Notes: generated by a model not told the origin, from the sequence alone. Positions 44,677-53,289 are shown, counted from the stretch's first letter. The stretch: 55,213 nucleotides of DNA from Cribrihabitans_A pelagius (GCF_048820915.1 NZ_JBMERR010000028.1:1-55213); one strand, 5' to 3'. Numbers and translations are program-made.

Positions 44677-45354
44677 ATGCTGCTGGATCACTTCACAACT
44701 TTCGCTGACTTTGCGCCGGTTGACCTGCTGCTGGACACCCCGCTGCCCCAGACCCTGGCGCCGCGCCGCGCCCGCCCGCGCAGCGGCGGCTTCCTGCCCG
44801 CGACGCTGGTGGAGACCGAGGAAGGCTTCAAACAGGCCCGCGATCTCAAGCCCGGCGACATGGTCTACACGCTCGACGGCGGCGCGCAGCCAGTGAAGGC
44901 GGTGAACCACGCGGTGCCGCGGCTCACCACGCTGATGCATGTGCCCGCAGGCGCGCTTGGCAACGACAGCGACCTGATGCTGCCCTCGGACCAGACGGTG
45001 GCGCTGGAGATGGACACCGCCGAGCGCCTGTTCGGCCTGCCGGTGGTGGTCGTGAAGCTGATCGCGCTGGCCGGTTACAAGGGCATCACCCCCGCGGCAC
45101 CCGGGCGCCTGGGCCGCATCCACGTGGAATTCGAAGAGGAAGAGCTGCTCTGGGCCGAGAGCGGCATGCTGCTGCCCGCAGGCAACGGCGCGGAGACCGG
45201 CGAGGATGGCGCCTTCCACCAGCTCTCGCTGACCGAGACCCGCCAGGTGCTGGCCAGCGAGGATGGCCGCGCGCTGGCCCGCACCGGCATGGGCGAGCAG
45301 GACGCCCGCCAGTTCACCCTGCTCGACAGCATCCTCGCGCCGATGGCGGCCTGA
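44677..45354 (+). CDS. Hint-domain protein
   Basis: The ATG at 44677 follows AGAAGGGA at good spacing and gives 225 residues; an upstream in-frame ATG (44626) is less well placed. From about residue 38 the sequence GFLPATLVETEEGFKQARDL is the start of a Hedgehog/intein (Hint)-type domain, followed by PGDMVYTLDGGAQPVKAVNH and, at about 85-110, PAGALGNDSDLMLPSDQTVA, where family members have the conserved SPxHxV. The usual first-position cysteine (ATLVET here, where self-splicing proteins have C) and the histidine of that block (DQTV here) are absent, so it is probably not self-cleaving. Roseobacters have many such proteins, some attached to RTX repeats; function is unknown. Confidence 0.8.
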   Translation: MLLDHFTTFADFAPVDLLLDTPLPQTLAPRRARPRSGGFLPATLVETEEGFKQARDLKPGDMVYTLDGGAQPVKAVNHAVPRLTTLMHVPAGALGNDSDLMLPSDQTVALEMDTAERLFGLPVVVVKLIALAGYKGITPAAPGRLGRIHVEFEEEELLWAESGMLLPAGNGAETGEDGAFHQLSLTETRQVLASEDGRALARTGMGEQDARQFTLLDSILAPMAA

Positions 45355-45382
45355 CCGCCCGGCCCTTCCCCTCGTGCAGGAT

Positions 45383-45410
45383 GGCCCGCCCCCGGCGGGC
45401 CGTTTGCGTT
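45383..45410 (+). terminator. terminator after the Hint-domain gene
   Basis: GGCCCGCC-CCC-GGCGGGCC stem (45383-45401) is followed by GTTTGCGTTT, 29 bp past the stop. Confidence 0.75.
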
Positions 45411-45557
45411 TCTGACTGCCCCCAGGTCAACGCGCAGGCGCGGCCATGGGCCGCATCTGCCGCAGCGCGGCGCGGGAATCATGATCCTTTGATGACAGCG
45501 GGGCACTTAGGCACTATGTGAGGGGCAACACAGGAAACGGATTCGGAGCCACCCGCC

Positions 45558-47027
45558 TTGCCGATGCCGCAGATGCCCCCCGCCCACCCCTTCGATGATG
45601 ACAAGCTGCGCGAGGAATGCGGCGTTTTTGGCGTCATCGGCGTCCAGGACGCGGCCAATTTCGTCGCCCTTGGGCTGCATGCGCTGCAGCACCGCGGCCA
45701 GGAGGCCGGCGGTATCGTCGCCCATGACCCCGAACAAGGTTTCAACAGCGCCCGCCGCTTCGGCTACGTGCGCGACAATTTCACCTCGCAGGACGTGATG
45801 GCGACCCTGCCCGGCCCGCTGGCCATCGGCCACGTGCGCTACTCCACCGCCGGGACCAAACATGCGGCGATCCGCGACGTGCAGCCCTTCTTCGGCGAGT
45901 TCGCCATGGGCGGCGCGGCGATTGCCCACAACGGCAACATCACCAATGCCAACGCCCTGCGCCGCGAGCTGATCGAGCGCGGCTCGATCTTCCAGAGCTC
46001 CTCCGACAGCGAATGCATCATCCACCTGATGGCGCGTTCGCTGCAGCGCAACATCCCCGAGCGTATGGAAGACGCGCTGCGCCGCGTCGAAGGCGCCTTC
46101 TCGGTGGTGGCGATGACCCGCACCAAACTGATCGGCGTGCGCGACCCGCGCGGCGTGCGCCCCCTGGTGCTGGGCCGGATCGGCGACGGCTATGCGCTCA
46201 GCTCCGAAAGCTGTGCGCTCGACATCATCGGTGCCGAGTTCCTGCGCGAGATCGAACCGGGCGAGATGGTGGTGATCACCGACAAGGGCGTCGAAAGCCA
46301 TTTCCCGTTCCGCCGCCAGCCCTCCAAGTTCTGCATCTTCGAGCATGTCTATTTCTCCCGCCCCGATTCGATTCTCGGCGGCCGTTCGGTTTATGAAACC
46401 CGCGAGGCGATCGGGCGGGAACTTGCCAAGGAAAACCCGGTGGAGGCCGATCTGGTCTGCCCGGTGCCCGACAGCGGCACCCCCGCGGCAATCGGCTATT
46501 CGCTGCAAAGCGGTATCCCCTTCGCGATGGGCATCATCCGCAATTCCTACATGGGCCGCACCTTCATCGAGCCGACCGAGCAGATCCGCAACATGGGAGT
46601 GCGGCTGAAGCTCAACGTGAACCGCGCCCTGATCAAGGGCAAGCGGGTGATCCTCGTGGACGACTCGGTGGTGCGCGGCACAACCTCCCGCAAGATCAAG
46701 GAGATGATCCTGGATGCCGGCGCCCGCGAGGTGCATTTCCGTATCGCCTCCCCGCCCACCGCCTGGCCCTGTTTTTACGGTGTCGACACGCCCGAGCGCG
46801 ACAAGCTGCTGGCCGCCACGATGAGCGAGGACCAGATGGCCAAGCACCTTGCGGTCGACAGCCTCAAGTTCATCTCGCTCGACGGGCTCTACCGCGCTGT
46901 GGGCGAGCGCAAGGGCCGCAACAAGGCCTGCCCGCAGTATTGCGACGCCTGCTTCTCCGGCGAATATCCGGTCACCCCCAGCGACATGATCGATCAGGGG
47001 TTTGAAATGAAGGCCGCGGCAGAGTAA
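45558..47027 (+). CDS. purF: amidophosphoribosyltransferase
   Basis: This enzyme catalyses the first step of purine synthesis, transferring glutamine amide nitrogen to PRPP. The catalytic cysteine is in REECGVFGVIG, about 20 residues from the start; the preceding residues would be a propeptide that is removed, as in Bacillus-type PurF. The PRPP motif is VILVDDSVVRGTTS. Cysteines in FCIFEHVYFSRPDS, WPCFYGVDTP and YCDACFSGEYP are at positions that bind a 4Fe-4S cluster in B. subtilis PurF. The start is uncertain: TTG at 45558 has GGAG nine bases upstream and is used here; ATG at 45564 or 45573 would shorten it slightly. The length (489) is normal. Confidence 0.94.
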   Translation: MPMPQMPPAHPFDDDKLREECGVFGVIGVQDAANFVALGLHALQHRGQEAGGIVAHDPEQGFNSARRFGYVRDNFTSQDVMATLPGPLAIGHVRYSTAGTKHAAIRDVQPFFGEFAMGGAAIAHNGNITNANALRRELIERGSIFQSSSDSECIIHLMARSLQRNIPERMEDALRRVEGAFSVVAMTRTKLIGVRDPRGVRPLVLGRIGDGYALSSESCALDIIGAEFLREIEPGEMVVITDKGVESHFPFRRQPSKFCIFEHVYFSRPDSILGGRSVYETREAIGRELAKENPVEADLVCPVPDSGTPAAIGYSLQSGIPFAMGIIRNSYMGRTFIEPTEQIRNMGVRLKLNVNRALIKGKRVILVDDSVVRGTTSRKIKEMILDAGAREVHFRIASPPTAWPCFYGVDTPERDKLLAATMSEDQMAKHLAVDSLKFISLDGLYRAVGERKGRNKACPQYCDACFSGEYPVTPSDMIDQGFEMKAAAE

Positions 47028-47053
47028 GAAGCCTGCGAACAATTCAGGGGGGG

Positions 47054-47087
47054 AGGCGCCGGCCCGGCGGGCTGGCGCCTTTTCCTT
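47054..47087 (+). terminator. rho-independent terminator after purF
   Basis: AGGCGCC/GGCGCCT outer stem and GCCC/GGGC inner stem are followed by TTTTCCTTT, 27 bp past the purF stop. It lies immediately before the DUF2199 gene. Confidence 0.85.
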
Positions 47088-47099
47088 TGCTCCGAATAC

Positions 47100-47678
47100 G
47101 TGAAAGGCCGCCTTTTGGACGCCCATCTTGCCCGAATGCTGACCTCCCCGCGCCAGTGCCGCTGCTGCGGTGCTACCTTTGCGCAGCTGCTCAGCCTGAC
47201 CTGCGACCGGCCGGATATCTGCCCCGAGGACATGGAGGCGGAGGACAACTCTGCGCTGCTCGCCACCCGGGGCGATATACTGACCGAGGATTTCTGCCGC
47301 CTCGGCGAATTGCGCTTTGTGCGCGCGGTGCTCGCAGTTCCGCTGGCCGGCAGCCGTGGCGAGGAATTCCTGCTTGGCACCTGGGCAAGCCTGGGACGGG
47401 CCGATTTCGAAGCCTATCTCGACCATTTCGAACTGCGCGAGACCGAGGACCTGGGAAGCCGCCCGGCCTGGCTGGCCAATGCGATCCCGCCCGACATGGC
47501 GCAGCCCGCCGCCTGCATGCTGGAAATGCGCCCGGAGGGCCAGTATCCCGAGCTGATGGTGAGCGAGACCGCGCATCCGCTCCATACGCTGCAGAAGAAC
47601 GGCGCCGAACTGGAGGAGCTTCTGGAGCTGCTCTATGCCTACGGCCACGATCTGCCCTCGCTGGTGTTCGACGCCTGA
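47100..47678 (+). CDS. DUF2199 domain protein
   Basis: The 192-residue soluble protein has an N-terminal cysteine cluster, CRCCG (about residue 20), and the segment EDFCRLGELRFVRAVLAVPL followed by GEEFLLGTWASLGRADFEAY, matching the DUF2199 pattern as I recall it. Its function is unknown; the CxCC motif may bind metal. GTG at 47100 is the most upstream start; ATG at 47137 would remove 12 residues but keep the cysteines. Neither has a clear Shine-Dalgarno. Confidence 0.75.
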   Translation: MKGRLLDAHLARMLTSPRQCRCCGATFAQLLSLTCDRPDICPEDMEAEDNSALLATRGDILTEDFCRLGELRFVRAVLAVPLAGSRGEEFLLGTWASLGRADFEAYLDHFELRETEDLGSRPAWLANAIPPDMAQPAACMLEMRPEGQYPELMVSETAHPLHTLQKNGAELEELLELLYAYGHDLPSLVFDA

Positions 47679-47874
47679 GCGCGCTGCCGCCCGTATCCGC
47701 CCAAGCCCAACGGGCCGCATGCCCGCCCTTGGAACCGGCGCGTTGGCACCGGTCCCGCGGCCTGCCGCCCGCGGCTTCCCGCCGATCCCCGCGGCCCCCG
47801 CTTGCAGGCGCGCTCCCGGATCGCCAAGTAGCATCCGAACCCGACCCCACGTCAGCAGACACAGGAGGCACGAC

Positions 47875-48141
47875 ATGGCAAACACGGATGCAGGAACTTC
47901 CGCAAAGGTGGCAGGGCTCGCCACCCAGAGCAACGCCATGAACCGCCGCAACCTCAGCCTGCTCGGCCTCTACGGGCCGGAGGACAATCTCACCGCGCTG
48001 GTGCGCCTGCCCAGCGGCCGCACCCGCAAGGTGACCCGCGGCACCCGAATTTCCGGCGCGCAGGTGGTGGCGATCGACACCGAGGGCCTGGTGCTGAGCG
48101 AGAACGGCACCACCAAGCGCGTCGCCATGCCCGGCAGCTGA
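47875..48141 (+). CDS. small PilP/GspC-like protein
   Basis: This 88-residue protein follows a strong ACAGGAGG ribosome-binding site. The second half, LSLLGLYGPEDNLTALVRLP followed by a basic turn SGRTRKVTRG, then ISGAQVVAIDTEGLVLSENG and TTKRVAMPGS, resembles the small beta-domain (HR domain) of PilP and GspC proteins, which senses or connects secretion-pilus subunits. There is no signal peptide or membrane helix and no pilus or type II secretion gene nearby, so its role here is unknown. In those proteins the domain is the C-terminal part of a longer membrane-anchored chain, so this is a stand-alone version. Confidence 0.7.
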   Translation: MANTDAGTSAKVAGLATQSNAMNRRNLSLLGLYGPEDNLTALVRLPSGRTRKVTRGTRISGAQVVAIDTEGLVLSENGTTKRVAMPGS

Positions 48142-48190
48142 GCCCGTGCAGCCTCTTGACCTGACCGGGCCGCCGCCGCACAAGGCGGCC

Positions 48191-48838
48191 ATGACAGAAA
48201 AACTCGCTCTCATCACCGGCGCGTCGCGGGGCCTGGGCCGGGCCCTGGCCGAGGCGCTTGCCCCGACCCACCACATCGTGGCCGTCGGCCGCACCACCGG
48301 CGCTCTGGAAGAGCTCGACGACGCCATCAAGGCGGCGGGCGGCGCGGCGACGCTGGCGCCGATGGACATCACCCTGCCCGAGGCAATGGCGACCCTCTGC
48401 CGCGGCATCCATGACCGCTGGGGCAAGCTGGACCTGTGGCTGCACACCGCGATCCACGCCGCCCCGCTGGCGCCGGCGCCCTCGGTGGCGCCCAAGGACT
48501 GGATGAAGTCGGTGGCCGTCAACGCCACTGCGACCTCTGTGCTGATCCCCTATGTGGCACCGCTTCTCGGCCAGGAGGGCCGCGCGGTGTTCTTCGACGA
48601 TCCGAGGGCGGGGGAGAAATTCTACGGCGCCTATGGCGCCACCAAAGCCGCGCAGATGGCGCTGGCGCGCAGCTGGCAGGCCGAGAGCGCGCGCACCGGG
48701 CCCGCCGTGCGCATCCTGGAGCCGCGCCCGATGCCGACCGCGCTGCGCGCCCGCTTCCACCCGGGCGAGGACCGCGCCGCCCTCACCCCGGTCCAGGACG
48801 AGGCCGCCCGCCTGCTGCCGCTGATCATGGAGGGCTGA
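48191..48838 (+). CDS. short-chain dehydrogenase/reductase family protein
   Basis: The 215-residue protein has the N-terminal cofactor loop LITGASRGLGRALAEAL (about 7-23) and the active-site YGATKAAQMALARSW (Tyr and Lys about 151-155). The usual catalytic serine about 13 residues before the tyrosine is not evident (the region reads FFDDPRAGEKFYGAY), and the NAG motif reads NAT, so substrate reduction may be altered or lost. It is about 30 residues shorter than typical members. It lies alone, 49 bp after the PilP-like gene. Confidence 0.85.
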   Translation: MTEKLALITGASRGLGRALAEALAPTHHIVAVGRTTGALEELDDAIKAAGGAATLAPMDITLPEAMATLCRGIHDRWGKLDLWLHTAIHAAPLAPAPSVAPKDWMKSVAVNATATSVLIPYVAPLLGQEGRAVFFDDPRAGEKFYGAYGATKAAQMALARSWQAESARTGPAVRILEPRPMPTALRARFHPGEDRAALTPVQDEAARLLPLIMEG

Positions 48839-48858
48839 GGCCCGCCGCACACGCTGCC

Positions 48859-49056
48859 CGCGCCGCGCGCAAGCGCGGCGCCCGGTTCATGGCTTCCGCG
48901 CGCAAGCGCAGCAGCCGGTTCAAGGCTTCCGCGCGCAAGCGCAGCAGCCGGTTCAAGGCTTCCGCGCGCAAGCGCAGCGCCCGGTTCAAGGCTTCCGTGC
49001 GGAAGCGCGGCCGCCGGTTCATGGCTTCCGGGTGCTGACGCAGCGCCCGGCCCAAG
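48859..49056. repeat. 33-bp tandem repeat (minisatellite), six units
   Basis: Six contiguous 33-bp units start at 48859, 48892, 48925, 48958, 48991 and 49024. The units at 48892 and 48925 are identical and the one at 48958 is nearly so; the outer units are degenerate. The unit opens GCTTCCGCGCGCAAGCGCAG and closes CCGGTTCAAG. As 33 is divisible by three, the plus strand could encode repeats of ASARKRSSRFK, but no start codon or ribosome-binding site fits and the frame closes at 49036. Confidence 0.9.
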
Positions 49057-49302
49057 GGTCCCGCGCGCATCTGTGATGCCCGCGGACGGCGCGGCAGCCG
49101 CCCGCCTTCCCGGCCTGCCCGCTTTTCACGCGCCCCTGTTGCTTCCCTGCCCGCCTGCCGCCGCGATCCCGCGCGGGGCGGCGAAATACTTGCCCCCTCC
49201 GGCCCCAGGTCCTATTCAAAACCCCACGCGGCCCGCTGCGGCCGTCCGGCGCCATGGCAGGACGCAAGCAGGCCACACACAGGGCGAAAGCAGGGGGAAG
49301 AG
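49057..49302. other. spacer before surE, no gene seen
   Basis: The remainder of the 464-bp interval between the dehydrogenase-like gene and surE contains GC-rich sequence without a recognisable gene. An AGGGGGAAGAG Shine-Dalgarno lies immediately before surE. Confidence 0.5.
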
Positions 49303-50109
49303 ATGCGCATCCTGATCACCAACGACGACGGCATCAGCGCCGAGGGCCTCGCCGTCCTGGAAACCATCGCCACCGAAGTCGCAGGCCCCGGCGGCGAGGT
49401 CTGGACCGTGGCGCCCGCTTTCGAGCAGTCCGGCGTCGGCCATTGCATCAGCTACACCCGACCCACCATGCTGAGCCGCCTCGGCGAGCGCCGCTTTGCC
49501 GCCGAAGGCTCACCGGCCGACTGCGTGCTGGCGGGCATTCACGTCGCGATGCACGACCGCAAGCCGGACTTGGTGCTGTCGGGCGTGAACCGCGGCAACA
49601 ACTCGGCCGAAAACGCGCTCTACTCCGGCACCCTGGGCGGCGCGATGGAGGCGGCGCTGCAAGGCATCCCGGCAATGGCGCTATCGCAGTATTACGGCCC
49701 CGGCAACCGGGCTCTGGAAAGCCCCTTCGAGGCCGCCGCCGTGCATGGCGCAGACCTGGTGCGCCGGGTGCTGGAAACCATGCCGCCCGAGGCCGCCGCC
49801 TCCGCGGCCGGCCCTGCTGCAAGCTACCGGCTGTTCTACAACATCAACTTCCCGCCAGTCGCCGCGGCAGATGTGAAAGGCGCCCGTGCCACCGTGCAGG
49901 GCCTGCGCCCGGGCTGCCACTTCTCCGCCGAGGAGCAGATCTCGCCGAACGGCCGCCGCTACCTCTGGATCAGCGGCGGCAACCAGCATGTGCCGGCCAC
50001 CCCAGGCTCGGATGCCGAAGCGAACCTCGACGGCTACATCTCGGTCACCCCGATGCGCGCCGACCTCACCGCGCATGATGCATTGGACGCGCTGAAGGCG
50101 ATCGAATGA
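49303..50109 (+). CDS. surE: 5'/3'-nucleotidase SurE
   Basis: SurE dephosphorylates nucleoside monophosphates and contributes to stationary-phase survival. The 268-residue protein has the metal-binding N-terminus ILITNDDGISAEGLAVL (Asp-Asp at residues 8-9), the conserved VAPAFEQSGVGHCISY, DLVLSGVNRGNNSAENALYS and GTLGGAMEAAL. The length is as expected for alphaproteobacteria. It heads the surE-pcm-nlpD unit; its stop overlaps the pcm start. Confidence 0.95.
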   Translation: MRILITNDDGISAEGLAVLETIATEVAGPGGEVWTVAPAFEQSGVGHCISYTRPTMLSRLGERRFAAEGSPADCVLAGIHVAMHDRKPDLVLSGVNRGNNSAENALYSGTLGGAMEAALQGIPAMALSQYYGPGNRALESPFEAAAVHGADLVRRVLETMPPEAAASAAGPAASYRLFYNINFPPVAAADVKGARATVQGLRPGCHFSAEEQISPNGRRYLWISGGNQHVPATPGSDAEANLDGYISVTPMRADLTAHDALDALKAIE

Positions 50110-50753
50110 GCGGACCGGATCCGGAAACCAAGATGCAGTTCCTCTTCGCCCTGCGCTCGCGCGGGGTGACCGGCCAGCGCGTGCTGGAGGCGATGGAGGA
50201 GATCGACCGGGGCGCCTTCCTGCGCGGCATCTTCGCGGCGCGCGCCTATGAGGACGTGCCTCTGCCGATCGCCTGCGGCCAGACCATCTCGCAGCCCTCG
50301 GTGGTCGGAATGATGACCCAGGCGCTGGACGTGCCGCCGCGCGCCAAGGTGCTGGAAGTCGGCACCGGCTCCGGCTACCAGGCGGCGGTCCTCGCCAGGC
50401 TCGCGCGCCGGGTCTACACCATCGACCGCCACCCCCGGCTGGTACGCGAGGCGCGCCAGGTGTTCGAGGAGCTGTCGCTGAGCAACGTCACCTCGCTGGT
50501 GGGCGACGGCAGCCACGGGCTGCCCGAGCAGGCGCCGTTCGACCGCATCCTGGTGACCGCCGCCGCCGAAGATCCCCCCGGCCCGCTCTTGGCCCAGCTC
50601 AAGGTTGGCGGTATCATGGTGCTGCCGGTCGGCCAGTCCGACACGGTGCAGACCCTGATCCGTGTGCGCAAGACCGAAGACGGGCTGGAGTATGACGAGC
50701 TGCGCCCGGTGCGCTTTGTGCCGCTGCTCGAAGGCCTGGGCCAGGACAGTTGA
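50106..50753 (+). CDS. pcm: protein-L-isoaspartate O-methyltransferase
   Basis: This enzyme methylates isoaspartyl residues in aged proteins to start their repair. The 215-residue protein has the SAM-binding VLEVGTGSGYQAAVLARL (about 79-96), the PCMT signature CGQTISQPSVVGMMT (about 58-72) and FDRILVTAAAEDPPGPLL. It is coupled to surE by ATGA overlap and followed 169 bp on by nlpD, the classical surE-pcm-nlpD order. Confidence 0.95.
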   Translation: MSGPDPETKMQFLFALRSRGVTGQRVLEAMEEIDRGAFLRGIFAARAYEDVPLPIACGQTISQPSVVGMMTQALDVPPRAKVLEVGTGSGYQAAVLARLARRVYTIDRHPRLVREARQVFEELSLSNVTSLVGDGSHGLPEQAPFDRILVTAAAEDPPGPLLAQLKVGGIMVLPVGQSDTVQTLIRVRKTEDGLEYDELRPVRFVPLLEGLGQDS

Positions 50754-50922
50754 GTGCCGCCGCGGTGCCCCCCGGCCCGTGTGAACCGGCGGCCGCGCCG
50801 CCCGGCGTGGCGGTTGCAGACCGTCAGCGGCGGAAACCGGCCTGCCCCGGCAGTGCCTGGGCATAATGATTGACGCGACAGACCCCCCGCGAAAAAGGGG
50901 TGCGTGTTTTGAGGAGAGCAAA

Positions 50923-52236
50923 ATGACCCGGACCTCCCCCCACCGGACCCTTCCCCCCCGGCCTGGCGCCGGCCGTGCCGCTGCCGGTGCCAGGCCTGCG
51001 GGTCTTGTGCCGGCGCCGCGCCGCCGCACCCGGCTGCTGGCGGCGCTGCCGCTGGCCGGTCTGCTCGCCGCCTGCCAGACCCCGCTGGACTATGACCTGC
51101 GCGGCCAGGTCGGCGCCTTCAACACTGCCTCCGCCGCGCAATCGGCCACCTCGGACCGCCCGGCGCCGGATTCGCGCGGGCTGATCACCTACCCCTCCTA
51201 TCAGGTCGCGGTGGCGCGGCGTGACGATACCGTGGCCGATCTGGCCGCCCGTATCGGTCTGCCCGCCGATGAGGTCGCCCGGTACAACGGCGTGCGTCCG
51301 GGCGACACCATGCGCCAGGGCGAGGTGCTGGCGCTGCCGCGCCGGGCGCCCGCCGGACCTGCCGCGGCTGGCAACGCCATCCCGGGCTCGGTCGATATCG
51401 CCTCGCTGGCAGGCCGGGCGATCGACAACGCCCCTGCCTCGGCCCGCAACCCCGGCTCGGTCACCACGACCACGCTGCAGCCGGTGGCCAAGCCGCTGCC
51501 CGCCAATGTCCAGAAAGGCCCCGAGCCGGTCCGCCACAAGGTCGCGCGGGGCGAAACCGCCTATACGATCTCGCGGCTCTACCAGGTGCCGGTGAAGTCC
51601 CTGGCCCAGTGGAACGGGCTGGGCAGCGACTTCAGCGTGCGCGAGGGCCAGCACCTGCTGATCCCGCTGAAAGACAGCGCCGAGCCGCCGCGCGAGGCCA
51701 GCGTCACGGCCGCCGCCGCCACCCCCGCGGTGACGGAGCCCGGCACCGGCACCGCTACCCCGGTGCCACCGAGCGCCAGCAAACCGCTGCCCGCCGAGAA
51801 AGTCGAACCGGCCGCGGCCACGCCTTCAGAGCCGCTGCCGAAACCGGCGCTCGCCGCACCCAGCGCCAGCACCGCCAGCAGCGGCGCGGCGATGGCCTAT
51901 CCGGTGCAAGGCCGCATCACCCGCACCTATTCCAAGGGCCGCAACGACGGCATCGACATCGCCGCCGCCCCCGGCGCGCCGGTGAAGGCGGCCGAGAGCG
52001 GCACCGTCGCTGCCATCACCAAGGATTCCAACAACGTGCCGATCATCGTGGTCCGCCACGACGCGAAGCTGCTGACGGTCTATGCCAACGTGGACGCGAT
52101 CGAGGTGCAGAAGGGCGACAAGGTGGCCCGCGGCCAGAAGATCGCCGCCCTGCGCCAGAGCAAGGACGATGCCTATGTGCACTTCGAGGTCCGCGACGGG
52201 TTCGAAAGTTCCGACCCGCTCGACTACCTGAACTGA
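50923..52236 (+). CDS. nlpD: LysM/M23 peptidase-family lipoprotein (NlpD-like)
   Basis: This is an envelope lipoprotein that in other bacteria activates cell-wall amidases at division. The ATG at 50923 follows GAGGAGAGCA and gives 437 residues; a longer frame from 50866 lacks such a signal. A signal sequence ends in the lipobox LLAACQ (about 50). Two LysM domains follow (about 90-145 and 205-250, for example VARGETAYTISRLYQVPVKS), then an Ala/Pro-rich linker and an M23/LytM domain (about 325-437, GRITRTYSKGRNDGIDIAAA). The metal ligands of active M23 enzymes are incomplete (first motif HxxxD reads NDGID; HxH reads YVHFEVRD), as in NlpD/EnvC-type activators without hydrolase activity. Confidence 0.9.
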   Translation: MTRTSPHRTLPPRPGAGRAAAGARPAGLVPAPRRRTRLLAALPLAGLLAACQTPLDYDLRGQVGAFNTASAAQSATSDRPAPDSRGLITYPSYQVAVARRDDTVADLAARIGLPADEVARYNGVRPGDTMRQGEVLALPRRAPAGPAAAGNAIPGSVDIASLAGRAIDNAPASARNPGSVTTTTLQPVAKPLPANVQKGPEPVRHKVARGETAYTISRLYQVPVKSLAQWNGLGSDFSVREGQHLLIPLKDSAEPPREASVTAAAATPAVTEPGTGTATPVPPSASKPLPAEKVEPAAATPSEPLPKPALAAPSASTASSGAAMAYPVQGRITRTYSKGRNDGIDIAAAPGAPVKAAESGTVAAITKDSNNVPIIVVRHDAKLLTVYANVDAIEVQKGDKVARGQKIAALRQSKDDAYVHFEVRDGFESSDPLDYLN

Positions 52237-52257
52237 GCCCGGCCCATTGAGACCAGG

Positions 52258-52285
52258 AAAACCCGGCCATACGGCCGGGTTTTTT
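52258..52285 (+). terminator. rho-independent terminator after nlpD
   Basis: AAAACCCGGCC-ATAC-GGCCGGGTTTTTT: a 7-bp GC stem flanked by A and T runs, 22 bp after the nlpD stop. The symmetric A/T flanks would also serve the convergent DUF815 gene. Confidence 0.95.
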
Positions 52286-52446
52286 GCACGGCGTGCCGCG
52301 AGCGGCTGTCAGATGCCGAGCGGGTCAGAATCCCTGACCCTGTAAAGACTGGACATTAAAAAGGGAAAAGCCCCGCATCGCCGCCGCGCGGGGGCGCGGC
52401 GTCGATGCGCGGCGGCCTTCGGCCTTGTCCCGCGCCAGGGCGGACC

Positions 52447-53289
52447 TCAGCGCAGGCTCACCCCATGCCGGCCCGAAAGGTCGGTGAAGAACTGCCAGGC
52501 CACCCGGCCCGAGCGCGCGCCGCGGGTTGCCTGCCATTCCACCGCCTCGGCGCGCAGCTCCGCGGGTGTCACCTCGACCCCATAAGCCGCGCAGTAGCCC
52601 GCGATCATCGCGAGGTACTCGTCCTGCCCGCACGGGTGGAAGCCCAGCCACAGCCCGAAGCGGTCCGACAGCGAGACCTTCTCCTCCACCGCCTCCGACG
52701 GGTTGATGGCGCTGGAGCGCTCGTTCTCGATCATGTCGCGCGGCATCAGGTGGCGCCGGTTGGAGGTGGCGTAGAACACCACATTGGCAGGCCGCCCCTC
52801 GATGCCGCCATCGAGCACCGCTTTCAGGCTCTTGTAGTGCTGATCGTCATGGCTGAACGACAGGTCATCGCAATAGAGGATGAAGCGGTGGTCCGAGCCG
52901 CGCAAATGGTTCAGAAGCCGCGAGACCGAGGGCAGATCCTCGCGCTGCAGCTCCACCAGCTTGAGCTCCGGATGATCCGCCGCCAGCGCGCCATGCACCG
53001 CCTTGACCAGGCTCGACTTGCCCATGCCGCGCGCCCCCCACAGCAGCGCGTTGTTGGCGGCAAAGCCTGCGGCAAAGCGGCGGGTGTTCTCCAGCAGCGT
53101 GTCGCGGGCGCGGTCGATGCCGATCAGCAGCTCCAGATCGATCCGGTTCACCTCGGCCACCGGCTCCAGCCGGTCCGGCGCCACGTGCCAGACAAAGGCG
53201 CCCGCAGCCGCGAAATCGGGCGTCTGCAAGGGCGCCGGCGACATCCGCTCCAGCGCTTCGGCGATGCGGGTCAATGCGTTCTGGTCCAT
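52447..53289 (-). CDS. DUF815 family AAA+ ATPase
   Basis: This 280-residue protein of the DUF815 family has no assigned cellular role. Walker A is LLWGARGMGKSSLVKAVH (about 82-100), followed by LVELQREDLPSVSRLLNHLR, Walker B FILYCDDLSFSHDD (about 133-146) and sensor 1 VVFYATSNRRHLMPRDM. The C-terminus WQATRGARSGRVAWQFFTDL is the characteristic DUF815 ending. It is usually a stand-alone housekeeping gene in alphaproteobacteria and is convergent here with nlpD. Confidence 0.9.
   Translation of the reverse strand: MDQNALTRIAEALERMSPAPLQTPDFAAAGAFVWHVAPDRLEPVAEVNRIDLELLIGIDRARDTLLENTRRFAAGFAANNALLWGARGMGKSSLVKAVHGALAADHPELKLVELQREDLPSVSRLLNHLRGSDHRFILYCDDLSFSHDDQHYKSLKAVLDGGIEGRPANVVFYATSNRRHLMPRDMIENERSSAINPSEAVEEKVSLSDRFGLWLGFHPCGQDEYLAMIAGYCAAYGVEVTPAELRAEAVEWQATRGARSGRVAWQFFTDLSGRHGVSLR

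Noticed and set aside
44677..45354. self-splicing intein or Hedgehog autoprocessing domain
   Set aside because: The family start block is present but the nucleophilic cysteine and the block-B histidine are not where splicing proteins need them.
45507..47951. 814-residue open frame antisense to purF
   Set aside because: It is antisense to a certain purF and to the DUF2199 gene, with no recognisable domain; a consequence of high third-position GC.
48859..49056. CRISPR array
   Set aside because: The 33-bp units are contiguous with no spacers between them; it is a tandem repeat.
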